Shown here piece after piece: positions 1 through 7,596 of a stretch of 64,000 nt of DNA (within the stretch, counting starts at the first letter, position 1; every line of letters starts with the position of its first letter). The notes beneath the pieces are model-generated. The model saw only the letters and a list, made by a program, of their open reading frames with translations, was not told the origin of the DNA and searched no databases. Source of the stretch: Ectopseudomonas mendocina (GTDB taxonomy: Bacteria; Pseudomonadota; Gammaproteobacteria; Pseudomonadales; Pseudomonadaceae). The stretch covers positions 1 to 64,000 of the forward strand of contig NZ_JADTQG010000009.1 in the NCBI RefSeq assembly GCF_016008875.1, given 5' to 3'. Both the position numbers and the translations under genes were made by a program.

Positions 1-15
1 TACATCCACCGGGTT

Positions 16-41
16 GGTGGATCGGTGAAGCGTGATCCACC
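16..41. repeat. Small inverted repeat (REP-like)
   Basis: GGTGGATC (16-23) and GATCCACC (34-41) form perfect 8-base arms around a 10-base loop, about 120 bases before phaI. Short intergenic palindromes of this kind are common in Pseudomonas chromosomes. Whether it is a REP element or the terminator of a gene left of the window cannot be decided. No T-run follows on the plus strand. Confidence 0.55.
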
Positions 42-161
42 CTACGGGTTGTGGCTAGCCGCTGCTCTTAGTATGTAATTTCTAATTTTTCTCCCTAGGG
101 TGTACCCAAGCCTGCATTTCCGTGGGCGTTTCCGCTAACTGTAAAGCGCGTGAGGTGCACC

Positions 162-608
162 ATGTCGAAAGTCGCCGTGAAGAAAAAAGTCGAAGCCGTG
201 GTCGAAGACAAGGCCGGTCTGTTCGACGACGTGAAGGGCTATGCCCGCAAGATCTACCTCGCTGGCCTGGGCGCTTATGCCAAGGCGGGTGTCGAGGGGG
301 CTGAATACTTCAAGGAACTGGTTAAGGCCGGTGAAGGTGTCGAGAACAAAGGCAAGAAGCTGGTCGACGAACAGGTCGAGGCCGCCAACAGCCAGATCGA
401 ATCGGTCAGGCAGTCGGTCAATTCCAATGTCACCAGCGTTAAAGGCAAGGTCGAAGTTCGACTCGACAAGATCGAGAAGGCTTTCGATACTCGTGTGGCT
501 TCCGCTCTGAACCGCATCGGCATTCCGTCCAAGCAGGACGTCGAAACACTCTCTGCTAAGCTGGATGAGCTGAGCGCGTTGCTCGAGCACGTCGCGCGTA
601 CCAAATAA
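162..608 (+). CDS. phaI: PhaI, polyhydroxyalkanoate granule-associated phasin
   Basis: 148 aa phasin that coats medium-chain-length PHA granules and stabilises them in the cytoplasm. The protein is alanine, lysine and valine rich with long amphipathic helix potential. A YARKIYLAGLGAY segment (about residues 26-38) and a RIGIPSKQDVETL segment near the C terminus match equivalent segments of the neighbouring PhaF, which is the expected phasin core. I chose the ATG at 162 (TGAGG six bases upstream) over a GTG at 150. phaF follows after 10 bases, so the two form an operon that converges on phaC1-phaZ-phaC2-phaD, the standard arrangement in mcl-PHA producers. Family assignment is firm. Confidence 0.95.
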   Translation: MSKVAVKKKVEAVVEDKAGLFDDVKGYARKIYLAGLGAYAKAGVEGAEYFKELVKAGEGVENKGKKLVDEQVEAANSQIESVRQSVNSNVTSVKGKVEVRLDKIEKAFDTRVASALNRIGIPSKQDVETLSAKLDELSALLEHVARTK

Positions 609-618
609 GGAGATCAGG

Positions 619-1494
619 ATGGCTGTTAAGAAGAAAACCGAGAAACAGACCAGCTCCTGGATCGGCGAGGTCGAGAAATACTCGCGCCAGATCTGGTTGG
701 CAGGCTTGGGCGCTTACTCCAAGGTCAGCAAGGACGGCACCAAGCTGTTCGATACTCTGGTCAAGGACGGCGAGAAAGCCGAGAAGCAGGCCAAGAGCGA
801 AGTCGACAAGCAGGTTGACGCGGTGAAGTCCGGCGTCGGCAGCAAGGTCGGTTCTGCCAAGTCCAAGGTCGATGAAGTCCGGGGCAAGGCGATCGGCAAG
901 TGGGGCGAGTTGGAAGAGGCTTTCGACAAGCGTCTGAACAATGCCATCTCGCGTCTGGGCGTACCCAGCCGCAATGAGGTCAAGGCATTGAACGACAAGG
1001 TCGACAGCCTGACCAAGCAGCTGGAGAAAATCACCGGCGTGTCGGCCAAGTCGGTCGCCAAGCCAGCTGCCAAAGCAGCGCCCAAACCTGCTGCCAAGGC
1101 CGCTGCGAAACCTGCTGCGAAGCCGGCCGCCAAGCCGGCCGCCAAAGCTGCAGCCAAGCCAGCCGCGAAACCAGCCGCTCCGAAAGCTGCGGCTGCAAAA
1201 CCGGCAGCCAAACCTGCGGCCAAGCCCGCGGCGAAGCCGGCAGCCAAGGCCGCAGCGAAACCCGCCGCCAAGCCAGCCGCTGCAGCAAAACCTGCGACCG
1301 CCGCCAAGCCGGCAGCTGCCAAGCCTGCGGCCAAACCGGCTGCCGCGAAGAAGCCGGCGGCGAAAAAGCCTGCCGCGCCCAAGGCGACTGCGGCGAAACC
1401 GGCAGCACCGACTCCGGCCCCGGCGACCGCTGCAACTCCGGCAGCTACACCGGCTCCGGCTGCCGCTCCGGCGACTCCCGCCGCCTCGTCCTGA
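619..1494 (+). CDS. phaF: PhaF, phasin with histone H1-like AKPA tail
   Basis: 291 aa. Residues 1 to about 140 form the phasin domain (YSRQIWLAGLGAY and SRLGVPSRNEVKAL match PhaI). From about residue 147 the chain is a low-complexity run of AKPA/AAKP units, then an Ala/Pro/Thr tail. In the PhaF family this basic tail binds DNA non-specifically and couples PHA granules to the nucleoid, helping granule segregation and affecting pha expression. The start has AGGAG-type bases just upstream at 608-613. It lies 10 bases after phaI. The repeat tract is imperfect at DNA level but slippage-prone, so its length probably varies between strains. Confidence 0.95.
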   Translation: MAVKKKTEKQTSSWIGEVEKYSRQIWLAGLGAYSKVSKDGTKLFDTLVKDGEKAEKQAKSEVDKQVDAVKSGVGSKVGSAKSKVDEVRGKAIGKWGELEEAFDKRLNNAISRLGVPSRNEVKALNDKVDSLTKQLEKITGVSAKSVAKPAAKAAPKPAAKAAAKPAAKPAAKPAAKAAAKPAAKPAAPKAAAAKPAAKPAAKPAAKPAAKAAAKPAAKPAAAAKPATAAKPAAAKPAAKPAAAKKPAAKKPAAPKATAAKPAAPTPAPATAATPAATPAPAAAPATPAASS

Positions 1495-1509
1495 GTTTTT
1501 CGGGATCGC

Positions 1510-1537
1510 AAACGCCCGGCCTAGTGCCGGGCGTTTT
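1510..1537 (+). terminator. Rho-independent terminator between phaF and phaD
   Basis: AAACGCCCGGC (1510-1520), a 5-base loop and GCCGGGCGTTTT (1526-1537) form a GC-rich stem followed by T-rich sequence. It sits in the 47-base gap between the convergent stops of phaF (1494) and phaD (1542). The A-run on the other arm means it could serve both directions. Confidence 0.85.
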
Positions 1538-1541
1538 CGTT

Positions 1542-2156
1542 TCAGGCTTCCAGATAACGTTCTGCCAACTGCTCGACCGTGCCGCGTGAAGGCGGGTTCA
1601 GGTGCGGTGCGACCAGCATCATGATCTGGTACACCACCAGGCGTACTTCTGCGTCCTGATCGAGGATGCGCTGGTAGTCGAGGGAGAACAGCAGGGTCAG
1701 GGTGATCTGCTCGACCAGTTGGCCAAGTGCCTGGGTACCGCTGTTCAGCTGTCCATCGGCCATCAGGCGGGCGAGCAGGGCGGCCAGGGTGCGTTTCAGC
1801 GCGTTCAGCCAGTGGCGAATGCCACGCGCCAGTTTCGGCAGGCGTCCGGCCAGGTTGGACATGTCCTGAAAGAGAAAGCGGTACTGCGACAGGCGCTCGA
1901 CGATCAGGTGCAGAAACAGCCAGTAGTCTTCGACATCCAGTTCGGCCTCGGCAGGCGGGTCGAGCAGCGGCGCCATCTCGCTCTGGAAGCGCTCGAACAG
2001 CTCCAGCACCAGCGGCTCCTTGCCGTGGAAGTGGTAGTACAGATTGCCCGGGCTGATCTCCAATTCGTTGGCGATCTCCAGGGTGGAGACGTTGGGCTCG
2101 CCGTGCTCGTTGAACAGCTGCAGGGCGGCTTGCAGAATGCGTTCGCGGGTTTTCAT
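1542..2156 (-). CDS. phaD: PhaD, TetR-family regulator of the PHA cluster
   Basis: 204 aa TetR-like regulator. The N-terminal helix-turn-helix (about residues 1-55) includes ISPGNLYYHFHGKE, the usual TetR recognition helix and following YxHF pattern. The remaining helices form the ligand-binding and dimer domain. In pseudomonads PhaD activates the phaC1 and phaI promoters, probably in response to a fatty-acid-derived CoA ligand. It is the last gene of the leftward phaC1-phaZ-phaC2-phaD run, 69 bases after phaC2. A candidate shared operator sequence upstream of phaC1 and phaI is reported in the findings; that link is inference. Confidence 0.93.
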   Translation of the reverse strand: MKTRERILQAALQLFNEHGEPNVSTLEIANELEISPGNLYYHFHGKEPLVLELFERFQSEMAPLLDPPAEAELDVEDYWLFLHLIVERLSQYRFLFQDMSNLAGRLPKLARGIRHWLNALKRTLAALLARLMADGQLNSGTQALGQLVEQITLTLLFSLDYQRILDQDAEVRLVVYQIMMLVAPHLNPPSRGTVEQLAERYLEA

Positions 2157-2225
2157 CCTTGGCTTCTTGTTCGACTGGGCGCGAAGAGCTGACGATAACC
2201 GGCCGCTACGCTGCCGGCCACCGCT

Positions 2226-3908
2226 TCAGCGGATATGCACGTAGGTGCCTGGTGCCGCCTCCATGGCCGGATGGTGTTGGTTGCCCAGCGCCATCAGGGT
2301 TTCCCGCTGCTCGCCGGAACGCGCCTGAATCCATTCCAGCCACTGCGGCCACCAACTGCCCGGCTGGTGCTGGGCATCGTGGTACCAGGCGCGCGGGTCG
2401 GAGGTGAGCTTGGCGTTCTCGTGGTAGTTGGCCTTGGGATTGCCCGGCGGGTTGAGAATGCTCTGGATATGGCCGCTGTTGGAGAGAACGAATCGGCGGT
2501 TGCCGCCGAGCAGCAGGGTCGAGCGATAGACCGCGTCCCAAGGCGTGATGTGATCGTTGATGCCGGCCACGCTGAAGCTGTCGACGTTGACCTTGGCCAG
2601 GTCGACTGGCGTACCGCAGACCTCCAGCCCTCCCGCACGGCTGAGCGGGTTGTGCTTGAAGAAGTCGATCAGATCGCCATGCAAGGCGGCGGGCAGGCGA
2701 GTGTTGTCGTTGTTCCAGTAGAGGATGTCGAACGCCGGTGGCTGCTTGCCGAGCAGGTAGTTGTTGATCCAGTAGTTCCAGATCAGATCGTTCGGGCGCA
2801 TCCAGGCGAACACGCGGGCCATGTCACGCCCGTCCAGCACGCCATGTTGATAGGAGCGGCGTTTGGCCGACTCCAGGGTTTGTTCGTCGGCGAAGAGCAT
2901 GGCCGGGCTGTCGATCTGGCTGTCGAGCAGGCTGACCATATAGGTGGCGCTGGACACCTTGCGCAACTGCCGACGTGCCTGTAGATGGCCTTGCAGGGCG
3001 GCGATGGTCAGGCCGCCCGCACAGGCGCCGAGTAGGTTGACGTTCTTGCTGCCGGTGATGGCGCGGCAGGCGTCGACGGCTTCCTCGACCGCCTGCACAT
3101 AGCTCGACAGGCCCCATTCACGATGCCGCGGGTCCGGGTTGCGCCAGCTGATCATGAAGGTCTGCAAGCCGTTCTTCAGCGCGTACTGGACGAAGCTCTT
3201 GTCGTTGGACAGGTCGAATATGTAGTACTTGTTGATCTGCGGCGGCACGATCAGCAGCGGGCGCAGGTACTGCTTCTCGCTCATCGGCTTGTACTGGATC
3301 AGCTCCAGCAGCTCGTTGCGAAACACTACGGCGCCTGGTGTGCAGGCCAGGTTTCGGCCCACCTCGAAGGCGTGCTTGCTGACCTGGCTGGGCAGGCCGT
3401 CGTTGTGCAATAGATCGTCGAGCAGATGTCGCAGGCCCTTGAAGGCGCTGCCGCCACCGGTGTTGAACAGCTCCTTGAGCGCCTGCGGGTTGAGCGGGCT
3501 GTTGGACGGCGACATGGCGTCGCTCATCAGCGCGGCGAGAAAGCGCGCGCGGGCGCGATCATCGGCCGACAGGTCGCTGTCGTCGATCCACGCCGCCACT
3601 TGCTTCTGCCAGGCCAGGTAGGCCTGCAGGCTGCGTTTGTAGAAGGGGTTGTGGTGCCAGGTCGGGTCGGCGAAACGGGCGTCCAGTGGGTTGACCTTGT
3701 GCAGGGTATCGCCGAGCAGTACGCGGCCCAGCTGGCCGCCGAAGGCCAACAGGTGACGACCGCTGTGCATCGGGTTCTTCAAGCCCTGGGCGGCCAGCAG
3801 GCGCATGGTGGATAGCAGATCGCGGCCGCGCACGCCGACTACTGCGCTCTGGGCATTCATGAAGGTGGCAGGTGCCGGCAATGAAGCCGGGTTCGACTTG
3901 TCTCGCAT
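2226..3908 (-). CDS. phaC2: PhaC2, class II PHA synthase
   Basis: 560 aa class II poly(3-hydroxyalkanoate) synthase that polymerises medium-chain (R)-3-hydroxyacyl-CoA at the granule surface. With the start at 3908, the lipase-like box GACAGG gives the nucleophile Cys296, with Asp452 (NDHITPW) and His480 (NSGH) completing the triad at the positions known for the family. An upstream in-frame ATG at 3929 would add seven residues (MTMECCP) not typical of PhaC2, and a GGAG lies 8 to 9 bases before the 3908 ATG, so the shorter start is preferred. The protein is clearly paralogous to PhaC1, with long identical stretches such as FAWMRPNDLIWNYW and NSGHIQSILNPPGNPKA. Confidence 0.96.
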   Translation of the reverse strand: MRDKSNPASLPAPATFMNAQSAVVGVRGRDLLSTMRLLAAQGLKNPMHSGRHLLAFGGQLGRVLLGDTLHKVNPLDARFADPTWHHNPFYKRSLQAYLAWQKQVAAWIDDSDLSADDRARARFLAALMSDAMSPSNSPLNPQALKELFNTGGGSAFKGLRHLLDDLLHNDGLPSQVSKHAFEVGRNLACTPGAVVFRNELLELIQYKPMSEKQYLRPLLIVPPQINKYYIFDLSNDKSFVQYALKNGLQTFMISWRNPDPRHREWGLSSYVQAVEEAVDACRAITGSKNVNLLGACAGGLTIAALQGHLQARRQLRKVSSATYMVSLLDSQIDSPAMLFADEQTLESAKRRSYQHGVLDGRDMARVFAWMRPNDLIWNYWINNYLLGKQPPAFDILYWNNDNTRLPAALHGDLIDFFKHNPLSRAGGLEVCGTPVDLAKVNVDSFSVAGINDHITPWDAVYRSTLLLGGNRRFVLSNSGHIQSILNPPGNPKANYHENAKLTSDPRAWYHDAQHQPGSWWPQWLEWIQARSGEQRETLMALGNQHHPAMEAAPGTYVHIR

Positions 3909-4051
3909 GGGGCAACACTCCATCGTCAAACCGTCTAGAGACTTTCATGGCGCGGACTGCCTGACGCGCACCTCGTGCTTGTGCACGATGTGCAGCAAGC
4001 CCTGTACCAGGCGCGCGGGATATGCGTTCCAGAGCGCCGGGTGGCAAAGCG

Positions 4052-4073
4052 AAGGGGCCGCTAACGGCCCCTT
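4052..4073 (-). terminator. Hairpin between phaZ and phaC2
   Basis: AAGGGGCCG (4052-4060), loop CTAA, CGGCCCCTT (4065-4073): a perfect 9-base stem in the 204-base gap after phaZ. In the leftward direction it lacks a clear T-run, so it may be a weak terminator, an attenuator or an mRNA-stabilising stem between phaZ and phaC2. Confidence 0.6.
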
Positions 4074-4112
4074 TGTCGAGCATGCAGAACATTGCGCACC
4101 AGGCGGGTGCCG

Positions 4113-4970
4113 TCAATGCTGGCGTACTGGTGTGGGCTGCGGGTGCATCACCGCGCGATGCCGCTCCTCTTCGAGAAACTTCATGATGATCGGCGCCACC
4201 GCTTCGGCGCGGGTCACCAGAAACAGGTGGCCGTCGTCGATGATGTGCAGCTCCGAGTTGGGAATGCGCCAGGCCAGCAGGCGCATGTTGATCAATGGAA
4301 TCAGCGGGTCGTCGTCGCCGGCCATGATCAGCGTGGGTTGGCGAATCTTGTGCAGCCAGTGGATGCTGGTCCAGCCGAGGCCGGCAAACAGCTGCCAGTA
4401 GTAACCCATCTTGCCGCCCGAGCGCACCTTGCTCGCGTGCGCCATGGCCAGCTTGGGATCGCGTCGGAAGGCGCCGCCATAGATGTCCGGAGCGATACGC
4501 ACGCCGTAGGACGGTTGCACGTAACGCCGTGGACTCGCCATGCGCCAGAGCACCTTGGGCTTGCCCGGCACCATCACCGCACCGGCCGATGTGGCGGCAA
4601 GGATCAGCTTCTTGCAGCGCTCGGGATAGTCATGGGCGAACTGCTGGGCCAGGGCGCCGCCCCAGGACACCCCGATGGCGTTGACCTGGCCGTAGTCGAG
4701 GTAATCGAGCATGCGTGCCGCCAGCTTGGCCAGGCCCGGGAAGCGATAGGGCGTGGCCGGGGTCGATGAACCGCCGACGCCGGGTACGTCGAAGGCGATG
4801 ATTTCCAGCTGCGGATCCAGGGCGGCGACGAAGGGCATCACCAGCTCGAGGTTGGCGCCGATGCCGTTGAAGATCAGCAGCGGCACCAACTGGCTGTTGC
4901 CGGGCCGCACCGCGGTGCGGATGGTCTGCCCATCGAGGTCGATGGTGCGAAATACGAATGGTTGCGGCAT
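4113..4970 (-). CDS. phaZ: PhaZ, intracellular mcl-PHA depolymerase
   Basis: 285 aa alpha/beta-hydrolase that releases 3-hydroxyalkanoic acids from stored PHA granules. The lipase box GVSWGG gives Ser102; Asp221 lies in GDDDPLIP and His248 in IDDGH, matching the triad positions reported for pseudomonad PhaZ. It lies between the two synthases, as in other mcl-PHA clusters. Start ATG at 4970; the length is normal for the family. Separated from phaC1 by 142 bases carrying two adjacent hairpins and from phaC2 by 204 bases with another, suggesting the three enzymes are not made in equal amounts (inference). Confidence 0.96.
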   Translation of the reverse strand: MPQPFVFRTIDLDGQTIRTAVRPGNSQLVPLLIFNGIGANLELVMPFVAALDPQLEIIAFDVPGVGGSSTPATPYRFPGLAKLAARMLDYLDYGQVNAIGVSWGGALAQQFAHDYPERCKKLILAATSAGAVMVPGKPKVLWRMASPRRYVQPSYGVRIAPDIYGGAFRRDPKLAMAHASKVRSGGKMGYYWQLFAGLGWTSIHWLHKIRQPTLIMAGDDDPLIPLINMRLLAWRIPNSELHIIDDGHLFLVTRAEAVAPIIMKFLEEERHRAVMHPQPTPVRQH

Positions 4971-5048
4971 CGGCGCAGCCCCTGTGGAGTTGAGCGCTGG
5001 AGACGGCCTTCCGGGCTGCCTCCAGGATTACCAGGATGAACCTGGTTA

Positions 5049-5094
5049 GCCACGCCCTGGCTGGCGCGTGGCGTGCGGCACTTCCCGGTGCCGC
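5049..5094 (-). other. Two adjacent perfect hairpins in the phaC1-phaZ gap
   Basis: GCCACGC (5049-5055) pairs with GCGTGGC (5066-5072), and GCGGCAC (5075-5081) pairs with GTGCCGC (5088-5094). The stems are two bases apart. Neither is followed by a T-run, so they look like intercistronic RNA structure or Rho-type attenuation rather than a classical terminator. They begin just after the phaC1 stop in the transcript. Confidence 0.55.
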
Positions 5095-5112
5095 GGCGGT
5101 TGAGTCTGACGA

Positions 5113-6792
5113 TCAGCGTTCGTGTACATAGGTGCCCGGTGCGGCTTCGCCGGGCCGAAATTTCTTGTTGCCCAGCGTGGTGGGCGCTTTCTTGGTCTCA
5201 CCCGAGCGTTCGCCCAGCCAATTTTGCCAGTGCAGCCACCAAGAGTCGGCATGCTTGGTCGAGCTTTCCTGCCAGGCTTTCGGATCCAGTGGCATTTCGC
5301 TGTTGGTCATGTAGCGCGCCTTGGGGTTGCCCGGCGGGTTGAGAATGCTCTGGATATGGCCGCTGTTGGACAGGACGAATTCGCACTTGCCGCCGAACAG
5401 ATGAGCCGACTTGTAGCAGGAGTCCCACGGCGTGATGTGGTCGGTGGTGCCGGCGACGACGAAGAAGTCGCAGGTGACCTGCTTGAGGTCGATCGGTGTG
5501 CCGCAGACCTCGAGCGCGCCCGGGCGGGTCAGCGGGTTGGTCTGGAACATCTCGATGAACTCGCCGTGTAGCGCAGCCGGCAGGCGCGTGGTGTCGTTGT
5601 TCCAGTAGAGGATGTCGAACACCGGCGGCTCGTTGCCGAGCAGGTAATTGTTGACCCAGTAGTTCCAGATCAGGTCGTTGGGGCGCATCCAGGCGAACAC
5701 CTTGGCCATGTCGCTGCCTTCCAGCACGCCGGCCTGGTAGGAACGGCGCTTGGCCGCTTCCAGGGTCTTCTCGTCGGCGAACAGCGCCACCTGGGTGTCG
5801 AGTTGGGTGTCGAGCACGCTGACCAGCAGAGTCAGCGCATTGACCTTGGGCTGGCCGAGGGCGGCGTAATGGCCGAGCAGCGACGCGGTGGTCAGGCCGC
5901 CGGAGCAGGCGCCGAGCATGTTGATGTCCTTGCTGCCGGTGATGGCGCAGATGACGTCGATGGCTTCCTTGAGCGCCTCGATGTAGGTGGACAGGCCCCA
6001 CTCGCGCTGCGCCTTGGTCGGGTTGCGCCAGCTGACCACGAAGGTCTGCACCTGGCTGCGCAGGAGGAAGCGCGCCAGGCTCTTGTCCGGTGACAGGTCG
6101 AACACGTAGAACTTGTTGATCTGCGGCGGCACGACAAGCAGCGGGCGCTCGTGCACGCTTTCGGTGATCGGCTTGTACTGGATCAGCTCCAGCACGTCAT
6201 TGCGAAACACCACGGCGCCGTCGGTGGTGGCCAGGTTCTTGCCGACCTCGAAGGCCTCCATGTTCACCTGGCTGGGCATGCCGCCGTTGTGCACCATGTC
6301 CTTGGCCAGGTGCGAGAGACCGTCGAGCAGGCTCTTGCCGCCGGTCTCGAAGAAGCGTTTGACCGCCGCCGGGTTGGCCATACTGTTGGAGGGCGCCATG
6401 GCTTCGGTCATCAGATTGATGACGAAATGACCGCGGCTGGCGTCCTGCTCGGACAGCGAGCTGTGCTCGACCCAGTCGTGAAGTTCCTTGCGCCAGGCCA
6501 GGTAGGTCTGCAGGTAGCGGCGATACAGGGGGTTCTGGCTCCAGGCCGGGTCGGCGAAGCGGCGGTCGCCGTCCTCGGGTTTGAGCGCGGACTGGCCGAG
6601 CACGACGTTCTTCAATTCAAGGCCGAAGTGGGCGACGTGCTTGGCGCTGTGGAAGGGTTGTTTGAGCGCTTGAGCGAGCACCATGCGGGCAGAGGTCAGG
6701 AGGTCCTTGCCGCGGATGCCGATCACCGGGTTGAGGCCCAGGGTGTTTTCCGAGGCCTGGCGTTTCAGGTCTTCGTTATTCTTGTCACTCAT
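5113..6792 (-). CDS. phaC1: PhaC1, class II PHA synthase
   Basis: 559 aa class II PHA synthase, first gene of the leftward pha operon. GACSGG carries the nucleophile Cys296; Asp451 (DHITPW) and His479 (NSGH) complete the triad. The N terminus (SENTLGLNPVIGIRGKDLL) is typical of PhaC1 rather than PhaC2. ATG at 6792 is preceded by GGAG seven bases away. The 288-base upstream region holds a sigma-54-like promoter (6917-6934) and an inverted repeat (7003-7020). PhaC1 and PhaC2 usually have overlapping but not identical substrate preferences; nothing in the active site marks this copy as defective. Confidence 0.97.
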   Translation of the reverse strand: MSDKNNEDLKRQASENTLGLNPVIGIRGKDLLTSARMVLAQALKQPFHSAKHVAHFGLELKNVVLGQSALKPEDGDRRFADPAWSQNPLYRRYLQTYLAWRKELHDWVEHSSLSEQDASRGHFVINLMTEAMAPSNSMANPAAVKRFFETGGKSLLDGLSHLAKDMVHNGGMPSQVNMEAFEVGKNLATTDGAVVFRNDVLELIQYKPITESVHERPLLVVPPQINKFYVFDLSPDKSLARFLLRSQVQTFVVSWRNPTKAQREWGLSTYIEALKEAIDVICAITGSKDINMLGACSGGLTTASLLGHYAALGQPKVNALTLLVSVLDTQLDTQVALFADEKTLEAAKRRSYQAGVLEGSDMAKVFAWMRPNDLIWNYWVNNYLLGNEPPVFDILYWNNDTTRLPAALHGEFIEMFQTNPLTRPGALEVCGTPIDLKQVTCDFFVVAGTTDHITPWDSCYKSAHLFGGKCEFVLSNSGHIQSILNPPGNPKARYMTNSEMPLDPKAWQESSTKHADSWWLHWQNWLGERSGETKKAPTTLGNKKFRPGEAAPGTYVHER

Positions 6793-6916
6793 CTACGACG
6801 CTCCAATGTCCTGAGTCGCGCACCGGCCGTGCTCGCGGCGAAACAAGGGCCAGGTACTGCTCGGGTTGCCGGGGGCGGATCGAGTCCGCGTCATGCATTG
6901 CATCTGGCTGGGCCAA

Positions 6917-6934
6917 ATGCAGGGAACCTGCCAG
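6917..6934 (-). promoter_or_regulatory. Sigma-54-like -24/-12 promoter of phaC1
   Basis: On the minus strand CTGGCAGGTTCCCTGCAT has GG and GC exactly 10 bases apart, with TGGCA at -24 and CTGCA at -12. It differs from the consensus mainly at two positions (C to G in the first element, T to C in the second). Predicted start of transcription near 6907, about 115 bases before phaC1. An RpoN-dependent promoter before phaC1 has been proposed in P. aeruginosa, which fits. Confidence 0.6.
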
Positions 6935-7002
6935 TTCCTTGGTTACCCGAGTTTTTGCCGTTAGGCAAGCTGATCGATGGGGCAGGAGTATGCCGCGATA
7001 GT

Positions 7003-7020
7003 TTAGAAAAATCGTTCTAA
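7003..7020. promoter_or_regulatory. Inverted repeat, candidate operator upstream of phaC1
   Basis: TTAGAA (7003-7008), AAATCG, TTCTAA (7015-7020) form perfect 6-base arms in the phaC1 upstream region, in an AT-rich island. Read in the direction of phaC1 it contains ATTTTTCTnnnCTA, which also occurs before phaI at 85-98. A PhaD operator is the obvious candidate, but that is inference. Confidence 0.4.
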
Positions 7021-7080
7021 CTACCGGGTAATGAGCGGGGAGACGGAGCGGACGCTCTGCGACGGGCCTTGCGCCTAAGG

Positions 7081-7452
7081 TCAGAGCATCAGACGCACGA
7101 CGGACTCGTTGGGGTCGCGGGATTTGCCGGCGGCACTGAGCTGCGCCAGGTAATCGGCCCAGAGCTGGTCATGCCGGGTGGCCAGCTCGTGCAGATAGTC
7201 CCAGGTGAACAGGCCGCTGTCATGGCCGTCGTCGAAGCACAGTTTCAGTGCGTAGTTGCCGGCCGGTTCGATGCGTTCGAGGCCGACATGGAGCTTGCCG
7301 GTCTGCAGGATCGGCTTGCCATGCCCCTGCACCTCGGCAGACGGCGAATGCACGCGCAGGAACTCGGCGCTGAGCGAGTAACGCTGTTCGCCGTAACGCA
7401 ACTCCAGCGTTTTCGACGCCTTGTGCAGTTTGATCGCGCTGGGGATGGGCAT
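7081..7452 (-). CDS. DUF971 (GBBH-like N-terminal domain) protein
   Basis: 123 aa protein of the DUF971 family, a small domain also found at the N terminus of gamma-butyrobetaine hydroxylase. The motif pattern SAEFLRVHSPSAEVQGHG followed by YALKLCFDDGHDSGLFTWDYL is characteristic. Stand-alone versions commonly lie next to hslVU in pseudomonads, as here (144 bases from hslU, same strand). The stand-alone function is not established; some related proteins are linked to iron-sulfur or metal handling, which I do not assert for this one. No signal peptide or membrane segment. Confidence 0.85.
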   Translation of the reverse strand: MPIPSAIKLHKASKTLELRYGEQRYSLSAEFLRVHSPSAEVQGHGKPILQTGKLHVGLERIEPAGNYALKLCFDDGHDSGLFTWDYLHELATRHDQLWADYLAQLSAAGKSRDPNESVVRLML

Positions 7453-7506
7453 GGCTGATTTCCGTGATCTTTTAGGCGCTACGCCCAGTTGAGTGATTGC
7501 ACCGTC

Positions 7507-7560
7507 CTGTAGGAGCGGCTTCAGCCGCGAAAAAAATCGCGGATAAATCCGCTCCTACAG
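7507..7560. repeat. REP-like palindrome downstream of hslU
   Basis: CTGTAGGAGCGG (7507-7518) and CCGCTCCTACAG (7549-7560) are perfect 12-base arms; an inner CCGCGA/TCGCGG pair continues the fold. This matches the widespread Pseudomonas REP core (TGTAGGAGCGG...). It lies 36 bases beyond the hslU stop, where it may also stabilise or terminate the hslVU message. No REP-associated transposase is nearby. Confidence 0.85.
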
Positions 7561-7596
7561 AATGACGCTGGCGGCGATAAGATCGTGCGCCTGGAT

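Noticed and set aside
714..1511. Alanine/glycine-rich minus-strand frame over phaF
   Set aside because: It is the reverse complement of the AKPA repeat of PhaF; no start context, no domain.
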